NCBI GenBank assembly: GCA_038525525.1
Contig: JBCBHO010000001.1
Span: 124,001 to 188,000 of the forward strand
DNA length: 64,000 nucleotides
Reading direction: 5' to 3'
From: Shimia_B sp038525525
Lineage (GTDB): Bacteria; Pseudomonadota; Alphaproteobacteria; Rhodobacterales; Rhodobacteraceae
How positions within the stretch are numbered: the first letter of the stretch is position 1; each line of letters opens with the position of its first letter. The position numbers and the translations under genes are program-made. A model generated the notes under the pieces. The model was given only the letters and a program-made list of their open reading frames with translations, was not told the origin of the DNA and did no database searches. Positions 1 to 9,325 of this stretch are shown here, in pieces.

Positions 1-461
1 CGTGGTTCCTGCTCTTCGTGGGGCTCATCGTGGCCTATGGCCTCTGGGACGACGTGCAGAGCGAATTCAGCACCTCGCAGGCCCTCGTCACCGAGGGGGA
101 AGTCAGCGTCCCGCGCCGGGGAGATGGGCATTTCTATCTGACGCTCGAGGTCAACGGCGCGCCGATCGAGTTCGTGGTGGATACCGGCGCCACGGACGTC
201 GTGCTGACGCGCGAGGACGCTGCCCGCGCCGGGCTCGACACGGCGGATCTCGTTTTCTTCGGGCAGGCAATGACGGCGAACGGCCCGGTGGAGATCGCGC
301 CCGTGCGGCTCGACACCGTGGAGTTCGGCAGCTTTGTCGATCGCGGCGTACGCGCCTCGGTCAATAACGGCCAGATGCCCGGCTCGCTGCTCGGCATGAG
401 CTACCTGAGCCGCTTCGACACGCTCCAGATTCAGGATGGTCGCCTGACCCTGATGCGCTGA
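1..461 (+). CDS. Retropepsin-like aspartic protease, 5' end outside the window
   Basis: The frame is already open at the left edge, so the gene starts upstream; 152 residues are visible. The first ~14 residues (WFLLFVGLIVAYGL) look like the end of a membrane anchor. A short linker follows, then a single-domain clan AA protease with the catalytic DTGA motif at about residues 60-63 of the visible part and a second conserved stretch (LLGMSYL) near the C terminus. This matches the family of membrane-anchored, periplasm-facing retropepsin-like proteases of proteobacteria (TIGR02281 type), which act as dimers because each chain supplies one catalytic Asp. Substrate unknown. A GTG at 18 could be read as a start but would cut the anchor, so I treat the gene as truncated by the window edge. 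Confidence 0.8.
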   Translation, partial: WFLLFVGLIVAYGLWDDVQSEFSTSQALVTEGEVSVPRRGDGHFYLTLEVNGAPIEFVVDTGATDVVLTREDAARAGLDTADLVFFGQAMTANGPVEIAPVRLDTVEFGSFVDRGVRASVNNGQMPGSLLGMSYLSRFDTLQIQDGRLTLMR

Positions 462-478
462 AGAAGTGAAACGCCCCC

Positions 479-610
479 GTGACCCTCGCCAGCTGGATCG
501 CTGGCGGCGTCGGGATCGGGATAGCCATTTGGGAGATCGGGGTGGGCGTGGCCCTTGGCGCGGCAATCGGCGCGGTGCTGCACGTCGCGACCGCCAAAGG
601 CGATGACTAG
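479..610 (+). CDS. Small glycine-rich membrane peptide (43 aa), hypothetical
   Basis: A short frame beginning at GTG 479 encodes 43 residues that are almost entirely hydrophobic, with repeated small residues (GGVGIGIAI and later GAAIGAV), i.e. a glycine-zipper-like helix, ending in the polar tail AKGDD. It lies 17 nt after the aspartic protease and its stop codon overlaps the stop of holC on the other strand. The ribosome binding site is weak. The composition is typical of small membrane proteins, but the length and start codon make the call uncertain. It could be non-coding sequence that happens to be open. Confidence 0.4.
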   Translation: MTLASWIAGGVGIGIAIWEIGVGVALGAAIGAVLHVATAKGDD

Positions 611-1059
611 CTCTCCGCCTTCATCGTCCAGCGCCCATCTTCCTGAGCCCAGTATTGCGCGGCGACGCCCGCGCCGGTGAGCGCCTTCCATTGCACCCGC
701 GCGCGTGCCACGGCGTCACCGTGCTGCCCGTCGAAGAGGATGAAGGTGCGTTCCTTGCCCTCCGTCTCCTCCGCCGCGATCTCTGCCCCGTCGATCGACA
801 TCAGGCAGTGCGGATCGTTCGCTGCCGCGCCGGTCGTCAGCAGGACAGGCTGGCGCGCATCGTGGTCGCCCCCCGCCAGACCGTGGGGCAGGAAGCCGTC
901 CTCCGGGCCGAGCCAGAGCTTTTCATCGAGCCACTTGAGCCGCTCGAGATCCGTGCCGCGGAGCGCCACGCGCCAGCCCGCGGCCAGGGACTTCTCGAGG
1001 AGCATCCGCGCCGTGACATCGAGGGGCGACGTCGTCAGGTGATAAAACCGCGCGCTCAC
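607..1059 (-). CDS. holC: DNA polymerase III chi subunit
   Basis: This 150-residue protein matches the chi subunit of the DNA polymerase III clamp-loader complex, which bridges the holoenzyme to single-strand binding protein during replication. The N-terminal pattern (ARFYHLTTSPLD, then a region of the type LLEKSLAAGWRV, then LDEKLW) and the later segment with FLPHGL, QPVLLT and FILFDG are the usual order for HolC. I chose the GTG at 1059 rather than an upstream ATG because family members begin close to the FYHL motif. With that start the gene lies 7 nt downstream of pepA, the classic pepA-holC arrangement, and is probably cotranscribed with it. Confidence 0.88.
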   Translation of the reverse strand: MSARFYHLTTSPLDVTARMLLEKSLAAGWRVALRGTDLERLKWLDEKLWLGPEDGFLPHGLAGGDHDARQPVLLTTGAAANDPHCLMSIDGAEIAAEETEGKERTFILFDGQHGDAVARARVQWKALTGAGVAAQYWAQEDGRWTMKAES

Positions 1060-1066
1060 CCTGCGC

Positions 1067-2533
1067 CTAGCCCTCGTAATGGTCCGCGATGAGCCGGTTG
1101 AGCGCGCGCACGCCCCAGCCCGTGGCGCCCTTCGGCGCATAGCTCGTGTCGGATTTCACGCTGGCGACGCCCGCGATGTCGATATGGGCCCAGGGCATCT
1201 CGTCGAGAACGAAGCGCTGCAGGAACTGGCCCGCCGTGATGGAGCCCGCCGGGCGTCCGCCCACGTTCTTCATGTCGGCGATCTGGCTCTTGAGCTGCTT
1301 GTCATAGGCCGGTGCGAGCGGCATGCGCCACGCACCTTCATCCTCGTCGCCCGCCGCCTTGAGAAGGTTCTCGGCAAGGCTGTCGTCATTGGCGAAAACA
1401 CCGGCCATCTCATGGCCGAGGCCGATGATGATGGCGCCCGTGAGCGTGGCGAGGTTGATGACACCCGATGGCTTGAAGCGCTCCTGCGCGTACCAGAGCA
1501 CGTCGGCGAGGACGAGGCGGCCCTCGGCGTCGGTGTTGATGATCTCCACGGTGTCGCCTTTCATGGACGTCACCACGTCGCCCGGCCGCGTGGCGTCAGG
1601 CCCCGGCATGTTCTCGACGAGGCCCACGAGCCCCACGACGTTGGCCTGCGCCTTTCGCAGCGCGAGCGCGCGCATGACGCCCGAGACAACGCCCGCGCCG
1701 CCCATGTCCATGGTCATGTCTTCCATGCCGCCGGCGGGCTTCAGGGAGATGCCGCCCGTGTCGAAGACCACGCCCTTGCCCACGAAGGCGAAGGGGGCCT
1801 CGTCGCCGCCGCCGTTCCATTTCATCACGACGACCTTCGAGGGCGCGGACGAGCCCTGCCCCACGGAGAGCAGCGTGCGCATGCCGAGCTTCTCGAGCTC
1901 GGGCTCCTCGAGCACCTCCACCTCGAGCCCGATCTCGGACATCGCGGCGAGCTGATCCGCGAAATTCGTCGTCGTCAGGTGATTGGCCGGGGCATTCGTC
2001 AGGTCGCGCGTGAAAAAGACGCCCTCTGCCACGGCGAGCGGCGCGCGGGCGGCCTCCGCCACGTCCTCGGGTTTCGAGCACATCACGGTGACCCCATGGG
2101 GCGCGTCACCGGGTGCGCTCTTCATGTCCTTGTAGGCGTAGGCGCGCAGGGCGATCCCCTCGGAGATCTCGGCGGCCCGCCCGATATTGCCCGCCAGCAC
2201 GAGAAGCGCGCCGTCGCGCTTCGACTTGCCGATGTTGGCGCCCGCGCGGCGCGCCGTCGTCGCATCGGCCTTGCGGCCGATCTTGGCCACGATGACGCCG
2301 GAGGCTTCCATGCCGGTGGGATAGGCGAGTTCCCGCGCGTCCCCTTCGGACATGTCCGCGAAGCTGTCGCTCTCGGCAAAGCGCTCGAGCGCGCCTTTCA
2401 TGAGCCTGTTCACCCGCCGCGCGGTCTGGTCGAGCTTGCCCGTGGCCTCCACGAAACAAGCGACCTGCCCGGAAAAGGCGGCGACGGCGTCTAGGTCGGT
2501 CTCGATGAAATCGAAGGCGAGAGGGGTGGTCAT
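1067..2533 (-). CDS. pepA: Leucyl aminopeptidase (cytosol aminopeptidase, M17)
   Basis: The 488-residue protein is a cytosolic M17 aminopeptidase that removes N-terminal residues from peptides with two divalent metal ions. The C-terminal catalytic domain shows the metal-binding and catalytic stretch around residues 250-280 (VGKGVVFDTGGISLKP, with Lys253 and Asp258, then Asp276 in MDMGGAG) and the M17 signature NTDAEGRL at about 333-340. The N-terminal ~170 residues form the usual non-catalytic domain. The start at ATG 2533 (MTTPLAFDF) is preferred to an ATG 30 nt upstream. The gene is divergent from lptF and is followed by holC. Confidence 0.95.
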   Translation of the reverse strand: MTTPLAFDFIETDLDAVAAFSGQVACFVEATGKLDQTARRVNRLMKGALERFAESDSFADMSEGDARELAYPTGMEASGVIVAKIGRKADATTARRAGANIGKSKRDGALLVLAGNIGRAAEISEGIALRAYAYKDMKSAPGDAPHGVTVMCSKPEDVAEAARAPLAVAEGVFFTRDLTNAPANHLTTTNFADQLAAMSEIGLEVEVLEEPELEKLGMRTLLSVGQGSSAPSKVVVMKWNGGGDEAPFAFVGKGVVFDTGGISLKPAGGMEDMTMDMGGAGVVSGVMRALALRKAQANVVGLVGLVENMPGPDATRPGDVVTSMKGDTVEIINTDAEGRLVLADVLWYAQERFKPSGVINLATLTGAIIIGLGHEMAGVFANDDSLAENLLKAAGDEDEGAWRMPLAPAYDKQLKSQIADMKNVGGRPAGSITAGQFLQRFVLDEMPWAHIDIAGVASVKSDTSYAPKGATGWGVRALNRLIADHYEG

Positions 2534-2700
2534 GAATTGGCTCCGCTGGGATGGTTTGGGCAAAACCTAGCGGGGCCTCCGGGGATTGGCCACCCGCCCC
2601 GGACCGCGCAGCGCGTCCCTTTCCGAGGCGCGGGAAATGGAGTAGACCTCCGCCACCAGAGGACGTCGAACGAGGGCCGCGCACGGCATGGCGGAGCAGT

Positions 2701-3822
2701 ATGGCACGCTTTGACAGGTACATGCTCTCGCAGTGCCTGCAGCTCTTCGGGTTCTTCGCACTGGTGCTCGTGATGGTCTACTGGGTGAACCAGGCCGTTG
2801 TGCTGTTTGACCGGCTCATCGCCGATGGCCAGACGGCCCTCGTCTTCCTCGAATTCACGGCCTTGTCGCTGCCCAACCTGATCCGCCTCGTCCTCCCCGT
2901 AGCAGCGTTCGCTGCGGTGCTTTACGTCACCAATCGCATGATGGGTGACCGCGAGATCGCGGTGATGCAGGCCACCGGCTATTCCGCGCGGCGCATGGCG
3001 CGGCCGGTGGCGATGTTTGGCGTCATCACGGCGCTCTTCATGGCGGCCCTCATGCACGTGCTCGTGCCCATCAGCCAGGAGCGCCTCGCGGTGCGCAATG
3101 CGGAGGTGAGCGAGAACGTCTCCGGGCGGCTCCTGCGCGAGGGCGTCTTCACCCATCCCGGACAGGGCTCCACGCTCTACCTGCGCGACATCTCCGAGGA
3201 TGGCGAGCTGCTCGATGTCTTCCTCGCGGACATGCGCCCGGGCATCCGCGACCAGATCTTCACCGCCGAACGCGCCTTTCTCGTGCGCACGGAGGACGGG
3301 CCGCGCCTCGTCATGATTGACGGGCAGAGCCAGACCCTCAGCCCGGAGTTTGGCACGCTCTTCGTCACCAACTTCGACGACCTCGTGATCGATGTGGGCC
3401 GCCTCGTGGATCCGACGGCAGGCCGACGCCCTGCGCTCAGGGAGCTTTCCACGGCCGAGCTCCTGAACCCGACCCCGGAGATCCTTGCGCGGACCGGGCG
3501 CAGTGCCGGTGAATTCGCGCAAGAGCTCCATGAGCGCTTCTCGCAGCCGCTCTTTCCCCTCGTCGCCGCGCTCCTCGGCTTTGCCACGCTCATGAGCGCG
3601 GGCTTTTCGCGGATGGGAATCTGGCGCCAGATCATCGCCGCGCTGGCGGCGCTGGTGCTGCTGAAGGCACTGGAAAGCGTGGCCGCTGAGCAGATCATCT
3701 CCGAACCCGCGCGTTGGCCACTCGCTTACCTGCCCGCCGCCCTCGGGCTCGCCATCGCCTGGGCCGGGTTCTTGCGCGCAGACCGTGGGCGTCGCATGGC
3801 GCGAGGCGCGGTCCCGTCATGA
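2701..3822 (+). CDS. lptF: LPS export ABC transporter permease LptF
   Basis: The 373-residue inner-membrane protein is one of the two permeases of the LptB2FG transporter, which extracts lipopolysaccharide from the inner membrane and pushes it along the Lpt bridge. It shows the YjgP/YjgQ layout: MARFDRYMLSQ followed by three N-terminal membrane segments, a periplasmic beta-jellyroll region (about residues 110-270), then three C-terminal membrane segments beginning near LFPLVAALLGFATL. ATG 2701 is the start, with GGAG just upstream. Its stop overlaps the lptG start in ATGA. It is the first gene of an operon running to rsmA. Confidence 0.93.
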   Translation: MARFDRYMLSQCLQLFGFFALVLVMVYWVNQAVVLFDRLIADGQTALVFLEFTALSLPNLIRLVLPVAAFAAVLYVTNRMMGDREIAVMQATGYSARRMARPVAMFGVITALFMAALMHVLVPISQERLAVRNAEVSENVSGRLLREGVFTHPGQGSTLYLRDISEDGELLDVFLADMRPGIRDQIFTAERAFLVRTEDGPRLVMIDGQSQTLSPEFGTLFVTNFDDLVIDVGRLVDPTAGRRPALRELSTAELLNPTPEILARTGRSAGEFAQELHERFSQPLFPLVAALLGFATLMSAGFSRMGIWRQIIAALAALVLLKALESVAAEQIISEPARWPLAYLPAALGLAIAWAGFLRADRGRRMARGAVPS

Positions 3823-4913
3823 CGCTCCACCGCTACTTCGCCTGGCGCTTCCTGACGACCTTCGGCGCGGTCTTCGCGATCTTTCTCGGGCTCGCGCTTC
3901 TCTTCGATTTCATGGATCAGGTCAGGCGCTTCGCGGGCGACGAGGTGAGCCTCGGCGCGCTGCTCGGCCTCACAGTACTCAACGCGCCGGTGGGCTTCTA
4001 CCGCATCCTTCCGCTCCTGATGATCATCGCCTCGGTGACGCTCTTCATCTCGCTCGCACGGTCCTCGGAGCTGGTGGTGGCGCGGGCCTCTGGCCGCTCG
4101 GCGCTCCGCGCGCTCGTGGCGCCGGGTATCGTGGCGCTGGCCATCGGCACCGTGGCGGTGGCGGTCTTCAATCCGCTCGTGGCGCAGATGAGCCAGGAAT
4201 ACGAGGCGCGCACGGACCGGATCGACGAGGACGGCTCCACGCTCTCGATCTCCGATGAAGGTCTCTGGCTCCGGCAGGGCTCGAGCGATGGCCAAACCGT
4301 AATCCGGGCGTTGTCCTCCACGCTCGACGGCACCACGCTGCGCCAGGTCACCTTCATCTCCTTCGCGCAGGACGGCACGCCCGTGCGCCGGATCGAAGCC
4401 GCAAACGCCACGCTCACGCGCGGCGGCTGGGACCTGCGCGATGCCAAGAGCTGGCCGCTCGACCGCAACCCCAACCCGGAGGCCGCCGCCCGCGCTGATG
4501 ACACGCTGCGCATCCCGTCCTCGCTTACGCCCGAGGGCATCCGGGACAGCTTCGGCTCGCCCTCCGCCATCCCGATCTGGGAACTGCCGGCCTTCATCGA
4601 CCAGCTCGAGCGCGCTGGCTTCTCGGCGCGGCGGCATCTCGTGTGGTTTCACATGGAGCTCGCGCTGCCGGTCTTCATGGTGGCGATGATGCTGGTGGGG
4701 GCAAGCTTCACGGTGCGCCATGCCCGGGTGAGCCGCACCGGCGCCGCCGTGCTGGCCGCGATCCTCGCGGGTTTCGCGCTCTACTTCGTCAGGAACTTCG
4801 CGCAGATCCTCGGAGAAAACGGGCAGATGCCCATCCTTCTCGCAGCCTGGGCCCCGCCCCTCGCGGCGCTCGGCCTCGCCCTCGGCCGTCTCTTCAGGCT
4901 CGAGGACGGATGA
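3819..4913 (+). CDS. lptG: LPS export ABC transporter permease LptG
   Basis: The 364-residue partner of LptF has the same architecture: N-terminal MTLHRYFAWRFLTTFG and three membrane segments, a periplasmic jellyroll domain (about residues 110-260), and three more membrane segments. RHLVWFHMELALPVF precedes the fourth helix, as is usual for LptG. It overlaps lptF by 4 nt (ATGA) and lptD in the same way, which implies translational coupling and stoichiometric expression. The ATP-binding partner lptB is not in this window. Confidence 0.93.
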   Translation: MTLHRYFAWRFLTTFGAVFAIFLGLALLFDFMDQVRRFAGDEVSLGALLGLTVLNAPVGFYRILPLLMIIASVTLFISLARSSELVVARASGRSALRALVAPGIVALAIGTVAVAVFNPLVAQMSQEYEARTDRIDEDGSTLSISDEGLWLRQGSSDGQTVIRALSSTLDGTTLRQVTFISFAQDGTPVRRIEAANATLTRGGWDLRDAKSWPLDRNPNPEAAARADDTLRIPSSLTPEGIRDSFGSPSAIPIWELPAFIDQLERAGFSARRHLVWFHMELALPVFMVAMMLVGASFTVRHARVSRTGAAVLAAILAGFALYFVRNFAQILGENGQMPILLAAWAPPLAALGLALGRLFRLEDG

Positions 4914-7066
4914 GGCGGCTTCTCGCGCTCCTTTGCGTCGTCGTCGCGGCCTCACTGTCCGCGCCCCTCGCCGCGCAGGAAAGCGAAACCACCGGCACGC
5001 CCGCCTCTCTCGTGGCCGACCGCGTGAGTCTCACCGAGGACCGCCTCCTCATCGCTGAAGGCAATGTCGAGGTTCTTCAGGGCGACACGCGCCTCACCGC
5101 CTCCCGCGTCACCTATGACGGGGAGACGGACACGCTCACCATGGAGGGCCCCATCGTTCTGCGCGACGGACGCTCGACCGTCATTCTCGCGAACCAGGCT
5201 GAGCTGAGCGGCGGGCTGCGGGATGGGATCCTCCTCGGCGCGCGCCTCGTGCTCAACCAGCAGCTCCAGATCGCGGCCGCCGAGATCCAGCGTGTGGGCG
5301 GGCGTTACAGTCAGGCGCTGCAAGTCGGGGCCACGAGCTGCCATGTCTGCGACAGCGGCCGCCCGCCGCTCTGGCAGATCCGGGCCGCGCGCATCATCCA
5401 CGATGAAGAGGAGCGGCAGCTCTATTTCGACGAGGCTCAGCTGCAGATCATGGGGGTCCCCATCCTCTACCTGCCGCGCTTGCGCCTCCCCGACCCAACG
5501 CTCGAGCGCGCCACTGGCTTTCTGCGCCCGGAATTCCGCACCTCCTCCCTCCTCGGCTACGGTGTGAAGATCCCCTACTTTATTGCCCTGGGCGACAGCC
5601 GCGATCTCACCGTCACCCCCTTCATCACGACCGAAACTCGCACGCTGGAGTTTCGCTACCGGCAGGCTTTCCGGCGCGGCGAGATCGACTGGAGCACCTA
5701 CGTGTCGCGCGACGAGTTCGGCGACAGCGCGCTGCGCGGCGGGGTCCTCGCCACGGGCCGCTTCGATGTCTTCCGCGGTTACGAGCTCACCTTCGATATC
5801 GAAACCGCCTCGGACCGCTCCTACTTTTCCGACTACGACTACTCGAACAAGGACCGCCTCGACAGCGCGCTTACGCTGGCCCGCACCACTGGCACGACGG
5901 ACGCCGAATACGAGCTCGTCGTCTTCCGGTCCCTGCGCGATGGCGAAAACAACAACACCTTTCCCTCGCTCATCTTCGATGGCCGGCGCGACCTCGTCTT
6001 CGCGCCCGGCCTTCTCGGCGGATCGGCCCGGCTCCGCGCGGATTTCCAGGCCCATCTGCGGACGTCGGACGCAGCCACCGACAGCGATGGGGACGGCGTC
6101 TCGGACGGGCTCGACGTGGTGCGTACGGGCGTCACGCTCGACTGGGCGCGGGAATGGGTGACCGGGCCCGGCCTCGTCCTCGGCGCGCAGGCGCTCGTGG
6201 GCGCCGATGCCTTCATCATCTCCGACGACACGCTCTTCGAAGACGATGCGAGCCGGGGCGAAGCGGGCCTCGCTGTCTCTCTCTCCTGGCCACTCATGGC
6301 GCAAAGCGCCGGTGGCGCGCGCCACGTCCTCACGCCCAAGATCCAGCTTGCCAGCACAGCGCGGAGCGACGCCGCCATCCCCAACGAGGACAGCACCCGC
6401 GTCGAATTCGACGAGGGCAACCTCTTTAGCCTCAACCGCGCCCCGGGGGAGGACGTGGTCGAGGACGGCACGCGGATCGACCTCGGTCTCACCTGGACGC
6501 GCTCGGGCCCGGCGGGTTGGGAAAGCACGCTCACCTTCGGCCGGGTCGAGCGCCTGAGCGGCGCGCCCGACTTCACCGAAGCCTCGGGCCTCTCGGGGGA
6601 CAGCTCGAGCTGGCTCATTTCCGGCACCCTGGCCACTGAGGGTCGGTATGACGTGATCGGGCGCATCACGCTCGACACCGATCTCGCCGTGCAGAAAACG
6701 GGCCTCCGCGTGGGCTATGACGGGGACCGCTTCCGCGCAGCAACGTCCTATGCCTATCTGGACGCCGATCCGGAAGAAGACCGCAACTCCGCTGCCTCCG
6801 AGCTCACGCTGACGACTGGCTACGACCTCACGCCCACCTTCACCGCCCTCGCCGATTTCCGATACGACTTCACGACAGAGGCCACCACCGAGGCCGGCAT
6901 CGGCTTCCGGTGGATCAACGAATGCGTGGAGATCGCGCTTTCCGCCTCGCGCAACTTCACCTCATCGGCTAGTGTCACGCCCAGCACGGATTTCGGCTTC
7001 ACCGTGGGATTGCGGGGCTTTGGCACCGGCGCGAGCACGCCGCGCGTGGGCCCCCAATGCCGCTGA
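4910..7066 (+). CDS. lptD: LPS-assembly outer-membrane protein LptD
   Basis: The 718-residue protein is the outer-membrane translocon that inserts LPS into the outer leaflet with LptE. A signal peptide (MRRLLALLCVVVAASLSAPL, cleaved after an AxA near residue 22) is followed by an OstA/LptA-like domain (about 30-140) and then a long beta-barrel with alternating aromatic residues. Four cysteines are visible: Cys144 and Cys147 (CHVC), Cys672 (NECVE) and Cys717 next to the C terminus. This is compatible with the disulfides between the N-terminal and barrel domains that mature LptD. It overlaps lptG by 4 nt. The surA-like chaperone gene that follows fits the dependence of LptD on SurA. Confidence 0.95.
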   Translation: MRRLLALLCVVVAASLSAPLAAQESETTGTPASLVADRVSLTEDRLLIAEGNVEVLQGDTRLTASRVTYDGETDTLTMEGPIVLRDGRSTVILANQAELSGGLRDGILLGARLVLNQQLQIAAAEIQRVGGRYSQALQVGATSCHVCDSGRPPLWQIRAARIIHDEEERQLYFDEAQLQIMGVPILYLPRLRLPDPTLERATGFLRPEFRTSSLLGYGVKIPYFIALGDSRDLTVTPFITTETRTLEFRYRQAFRRGEIDWSTYVSRDEFGDSALRGGVLATGRFDVFRGYELTFDIETASDRSYFSDYDYSNKDRLDSALTLARTTGTTDAEYELVVFRSLRDGENNNTFPSLIFDGRRDLVFAPGLLGGSARLRADFQAHLRTSDAATDSDGDGVSDGLDVVRTGVTLDWAREWVTGPGLVLGAQALVGADAFIISDDTLFEDDASRGEAGLAVSLSWPLMAQSAGGARHVLTPKIQLASTARSDAAIPNEDSTRVEFDEGNLFSLNRAPGEDVVEDGTRIDLGLTWTRSGPAGWESTLTFGRVERLSGAPDFTEASGLSGDSSSWLISGTLATEGRYDVIGRITLDTDLAVQKTGLRVGYDGDRFRAATSYAYLDADPEEDRNSAASELTLTTGYDLTPTFTALADFRYDFTTEATTEAGIGFRWINECVEIALSASRNFTSSASVTPSTDFGFTVGLRGFGTGASTPRVGPQCR

Positions 7067-7122
7067 TGGCCGGGGCCCGTCAAAACAAGAAAGCAGACCA
7101 AAGTTTCGTAGGGAACGCCGCC

Positions 7123-8352
7123 ATGCGCCTCCGTCTCCTCCTCGCCCTTCTCCTGGCCCTCGCCCTGCCCGCGAGCCTCGCGGCGCAATCGCAGTTCCGC
7201 ACGGTCGCCAGCGTCGACAGCGACGTCGTCACGGCGTTCGAAGTGGAGCAGCGCGCGCGCTTTCTCGCCTTTGTGAATGCGCCCGGCGCGAGCCGCGCGC
7301 TGGCGCTTGACCAACTCATCGAGGACCGGCTCAAGATCGCGGCTGCGCGCCGCGCGGGCATCGAACTCACCGAGGAGGGCCTCGCCCGCGGCATGGCGGA
7401 CTTCGCAGGGCGCGCAAACCTCGAAACAGAGGCCTTCGTCGCCCGGCTCCGCAGCCAGGGCATCGAGGAAGGCACCTTTCGCGAGTTCATCCGCGTCGGT
7501 GTCACCTGGCGGGAGCTGGTGCGCGCGCGCTTCGCGGGCCGCTCCGAGATCACCGACGACGAGATCGACCGCGCGCAGGGTGCCGTCGCCGATGGCTCCC
7601 GCATCCGCGTGCTCCTCAACGAGATCGTGCTGCCCGCCCGGCCGAACCGGCCCGGCGAGGTGGCGACGGCCGAGGCCAATGCAGAGCGGCTTCAGGCGAT
7701 CACCTCGATCAGCCGGTTCCAAGCGGAAGCGCGCGACCTCTCGGCGGCACCATCGCGGGAGCAAGGCGGGCGGGTCAACTGGCTCGAGCTCTCGGACCTG
7801 CCGCCCGGCCTCGGGCCAATCCTGCTGACGCTCGCGCCCGGCGAGGTGACGCAACCCCTGCGCACCGACAATGCCATCATCCTCTTCCAACTCCGCGACA
7901 TAGAGGAGCGCGAAGGCAGCCCAGCGACGCCCGCGGCCATCGACTACGCCGCGCTTTACCTGCCGGGCGGTGACATCGCCCAGGCGAACCGGATCGAGGC
8001 CAACGTGGACACCTGCGATGATCTCTATGGCGTGGCGCGCAACATGGCGCCCGAGGCACTGGAGCGCGGCGCGCGCGCGCCCTCCGAAATCCCCGATGAC
8101 GTGGCCATCGAGCTCGCCAAGCTCGATCCCGGCGAGGTTTCCACGGCGCTCACCCGTGCGGGCGACGAGACGTTGGTCTTCCTCATGCTCTGCAATCGCG
8201 TGCCAGCGCTCGAGGCAGCCGAGGACGCAGCAAGCGACGACAGCGCAAACCGGGAAGCGATCCGCAACGAACTCCGCAGCCGCCGCCTCAACGGCCTCGC
8301 GGACGGCTTCCTCGCCGAGCTGCGCGCCCAGGCCGCGATTACCATCAACTGA
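7123..8352 (+). CDS. Periplasmic SurA-like peptidyl-prolyl isomerase/chaperone
   Basis: The 409-residue protein has a signal peptide (MRLRLLLALLLALALPASLA), an N-terminal SurA-type chaperone domain (about residues 25-150, beginning FRTVASVDSDVVTAFEVEQR) and one parvulin-like PpiC domain (about 170-280; NEIVLPARP, then LPPGLGPILLTLAPGEV). E. coli SurA carries two parvulin domains; a single one is common in Rhodobacteraceae. SurA escorts unfolded outer-membrane proteins, above all LptD, across the periplasm, and this gene sits directly after lptD and 7 nt before pdxA. The ATG at 7123 is chosen because it begins the signal peptide. Confidence 0.85.
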   Translation: MRLRLLLALLLALALPASLAAQSQFRTVASVDSDVVTAFEVEQRARFLAFVNAPGASRALALDQLIEDRLKIAAARRAGIELTEEGLARGMADFAGRANLETEAFVARLRSQGIEEGTFREFIRVGVTWRELVRARFAGRSEITDDEIDRAQGAVADGSRIRVLLNEIVLPARPNRPGEVATAEANAERLQAITSISRFQAEARDLSAAPSREQGGRVNWLELSDLPPGLGPILLTLAPGEVTQPLRTDNAIILFQLRDIEEREGSPATPAAIDYAALYLPGGDIAQANRIEANVDTCDDLYGVARNMAPEALERGARAPSEIPDDVAIELAKLDPGEVSTALTRAGDETLVFLMLCNRVPALEAAEDAASDDSANREAIRNELRSRRLNGLADGFLAELRAQAAITIN

Positions 8353-8359
8353 GCTTTTG

Positions 8360-9325
8360 ATGGCCCGCCTTCCCATCGCGCTGAGCTGCGGCGAGCCCGC
8401 GGGCGTGGGCCCGGAGCTTGCACAAGAGGCGTGGGCGTCGCTGCGCGACGAGCTCAGCTTTCTCTGGGTGGGTGACCCGCGCATGCTGCCCCTCCCGCTG
8501 CCATGGGAAGAGGTGACGCGCCCCGAGGATGCGGGGGAGGTGATGCCGCGGGCGATGCCGGTCTGGCCGCTGAGCTTTGCGGGCGACACTCGGAAGGGCC
8601 GCGCCGATCCGCAGAACGCGGCGGGCGTGATCGCGGCCATCGAGACCGGCGTCTCCCTCGTGCAGGAAGGGCGATCGACCGCCCTGTGCACCGCGCCAAT
8701 CCACAAGGCCGCGCTCAAGGACGGGGCCGGGTTCGCCTTTCCCGGCCATACAGAGTTTCTCGCGCATCTGGCCGGGGTGAAGACCGTGGTGATGATGCTC
8801 GCCTGCGCGGAGCTCCGCGTGGTGCCCGCCACCATTCACATTCCCCTCGGCGAGGTACCCACGGCGTTGACCGAGGCGCTTCTTCGCGAACAAGTGCGCA
8901 TAACCCACCACGCGCTCCAGAGCGATTTCGAGATCGCTTCGCCCCGGATCGCCATCGCAGGCCTCAATCCCCATGCCGGCGAGGATGGCAAGATGGGCCG
9001 CGAGGAGCTCGACTGGATGAACGGGGCCGTCGCGCGCCTCGCCGCGGAGGGATACGACGTGCGCGGGCCGCTGCCGGCCGACACCATGTTTCACGCCCGC
9101 GCCCGCGCGGGCTACGACGTGGCCATCTGCGCCTACCACGACCAGGCACTCATCCCGATCAAGACGCTCGATTTCGACGGCGGCGTGAACGTCACGCTGG
9201 GCCTGCCCTTCCGCCGGACCTCGCCTGACCACGGCACGGCCTTCGACATCGCAGGCCAGGGCCTCGCCCGCCCCGACAGCATGATCGCCGCGCTGCGCAT
9301 GGCCTGGGACACCGGCGCCCATTGA
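8360..9325 (+). CDS. pdxA: 4-hydroxythreonine-4-phosphate dehydrogenase
   Basis: The 321-residue enzyme oxidises 4-phosphohydroxy-L-threonine in the DXP-dependent pyridoxal phosphate pathway. The family markers are in order: SCGEPAGVGPE at the N terminus, FPGHTEFLA (metal ligand His), LNPHAGEDGKMGREE, AYHDQALIPIK (metal ligand His) and RTSPDHGTAFDIAG. The length matches the family. It lies 7 nt after the surA-like gene and its TGA shares one base with the rsmA ATG. The lptD-surA-pdxA-rsmA order is widely conserved in proteobacteria. Confidence 0.95.
   Translation: MARLPIALSCGEPAGVGPELAQEAWASLRDELSFLWVGDPRMLPLPLPWEEVTRPEDAGEVMPRAMPVWPLSFAGDTRKGRADPQNAAGVIAAIETGVSLVQEGRSTALCTAPIHKAALKDGAGFAFPGHTEFLAHLAGVKTVVMMLACAELRVVPATIHIPLGEVPTALTEALLREQVRITHHALQSDFEIASPRIAIAGLNPHAGEDGKMGREELDWMNGAVARLAAEGYDVRGPLPADTMFHARARAGYDVAICAYHDQALIPIKTLDFDGGVNVTLGLPFRRTSPDHGTAFDIAGQGLARPDSMIAALRMAWDTGAH

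Noticed and set aside
2530..3531. Long open frame antisense to lptF (333 codons)
   Set aside because: Composition is Arg/Glu/His-rich, as expected for the antisense of a GC-rich gene, and lptF on the other strand has clear family motifs.
6820..8835. 671-codon minus-strand frame over lptD, surA-like and pdxA
   Set aside because: Spans three well-supported plus-strand genes and has shadow-type composition.
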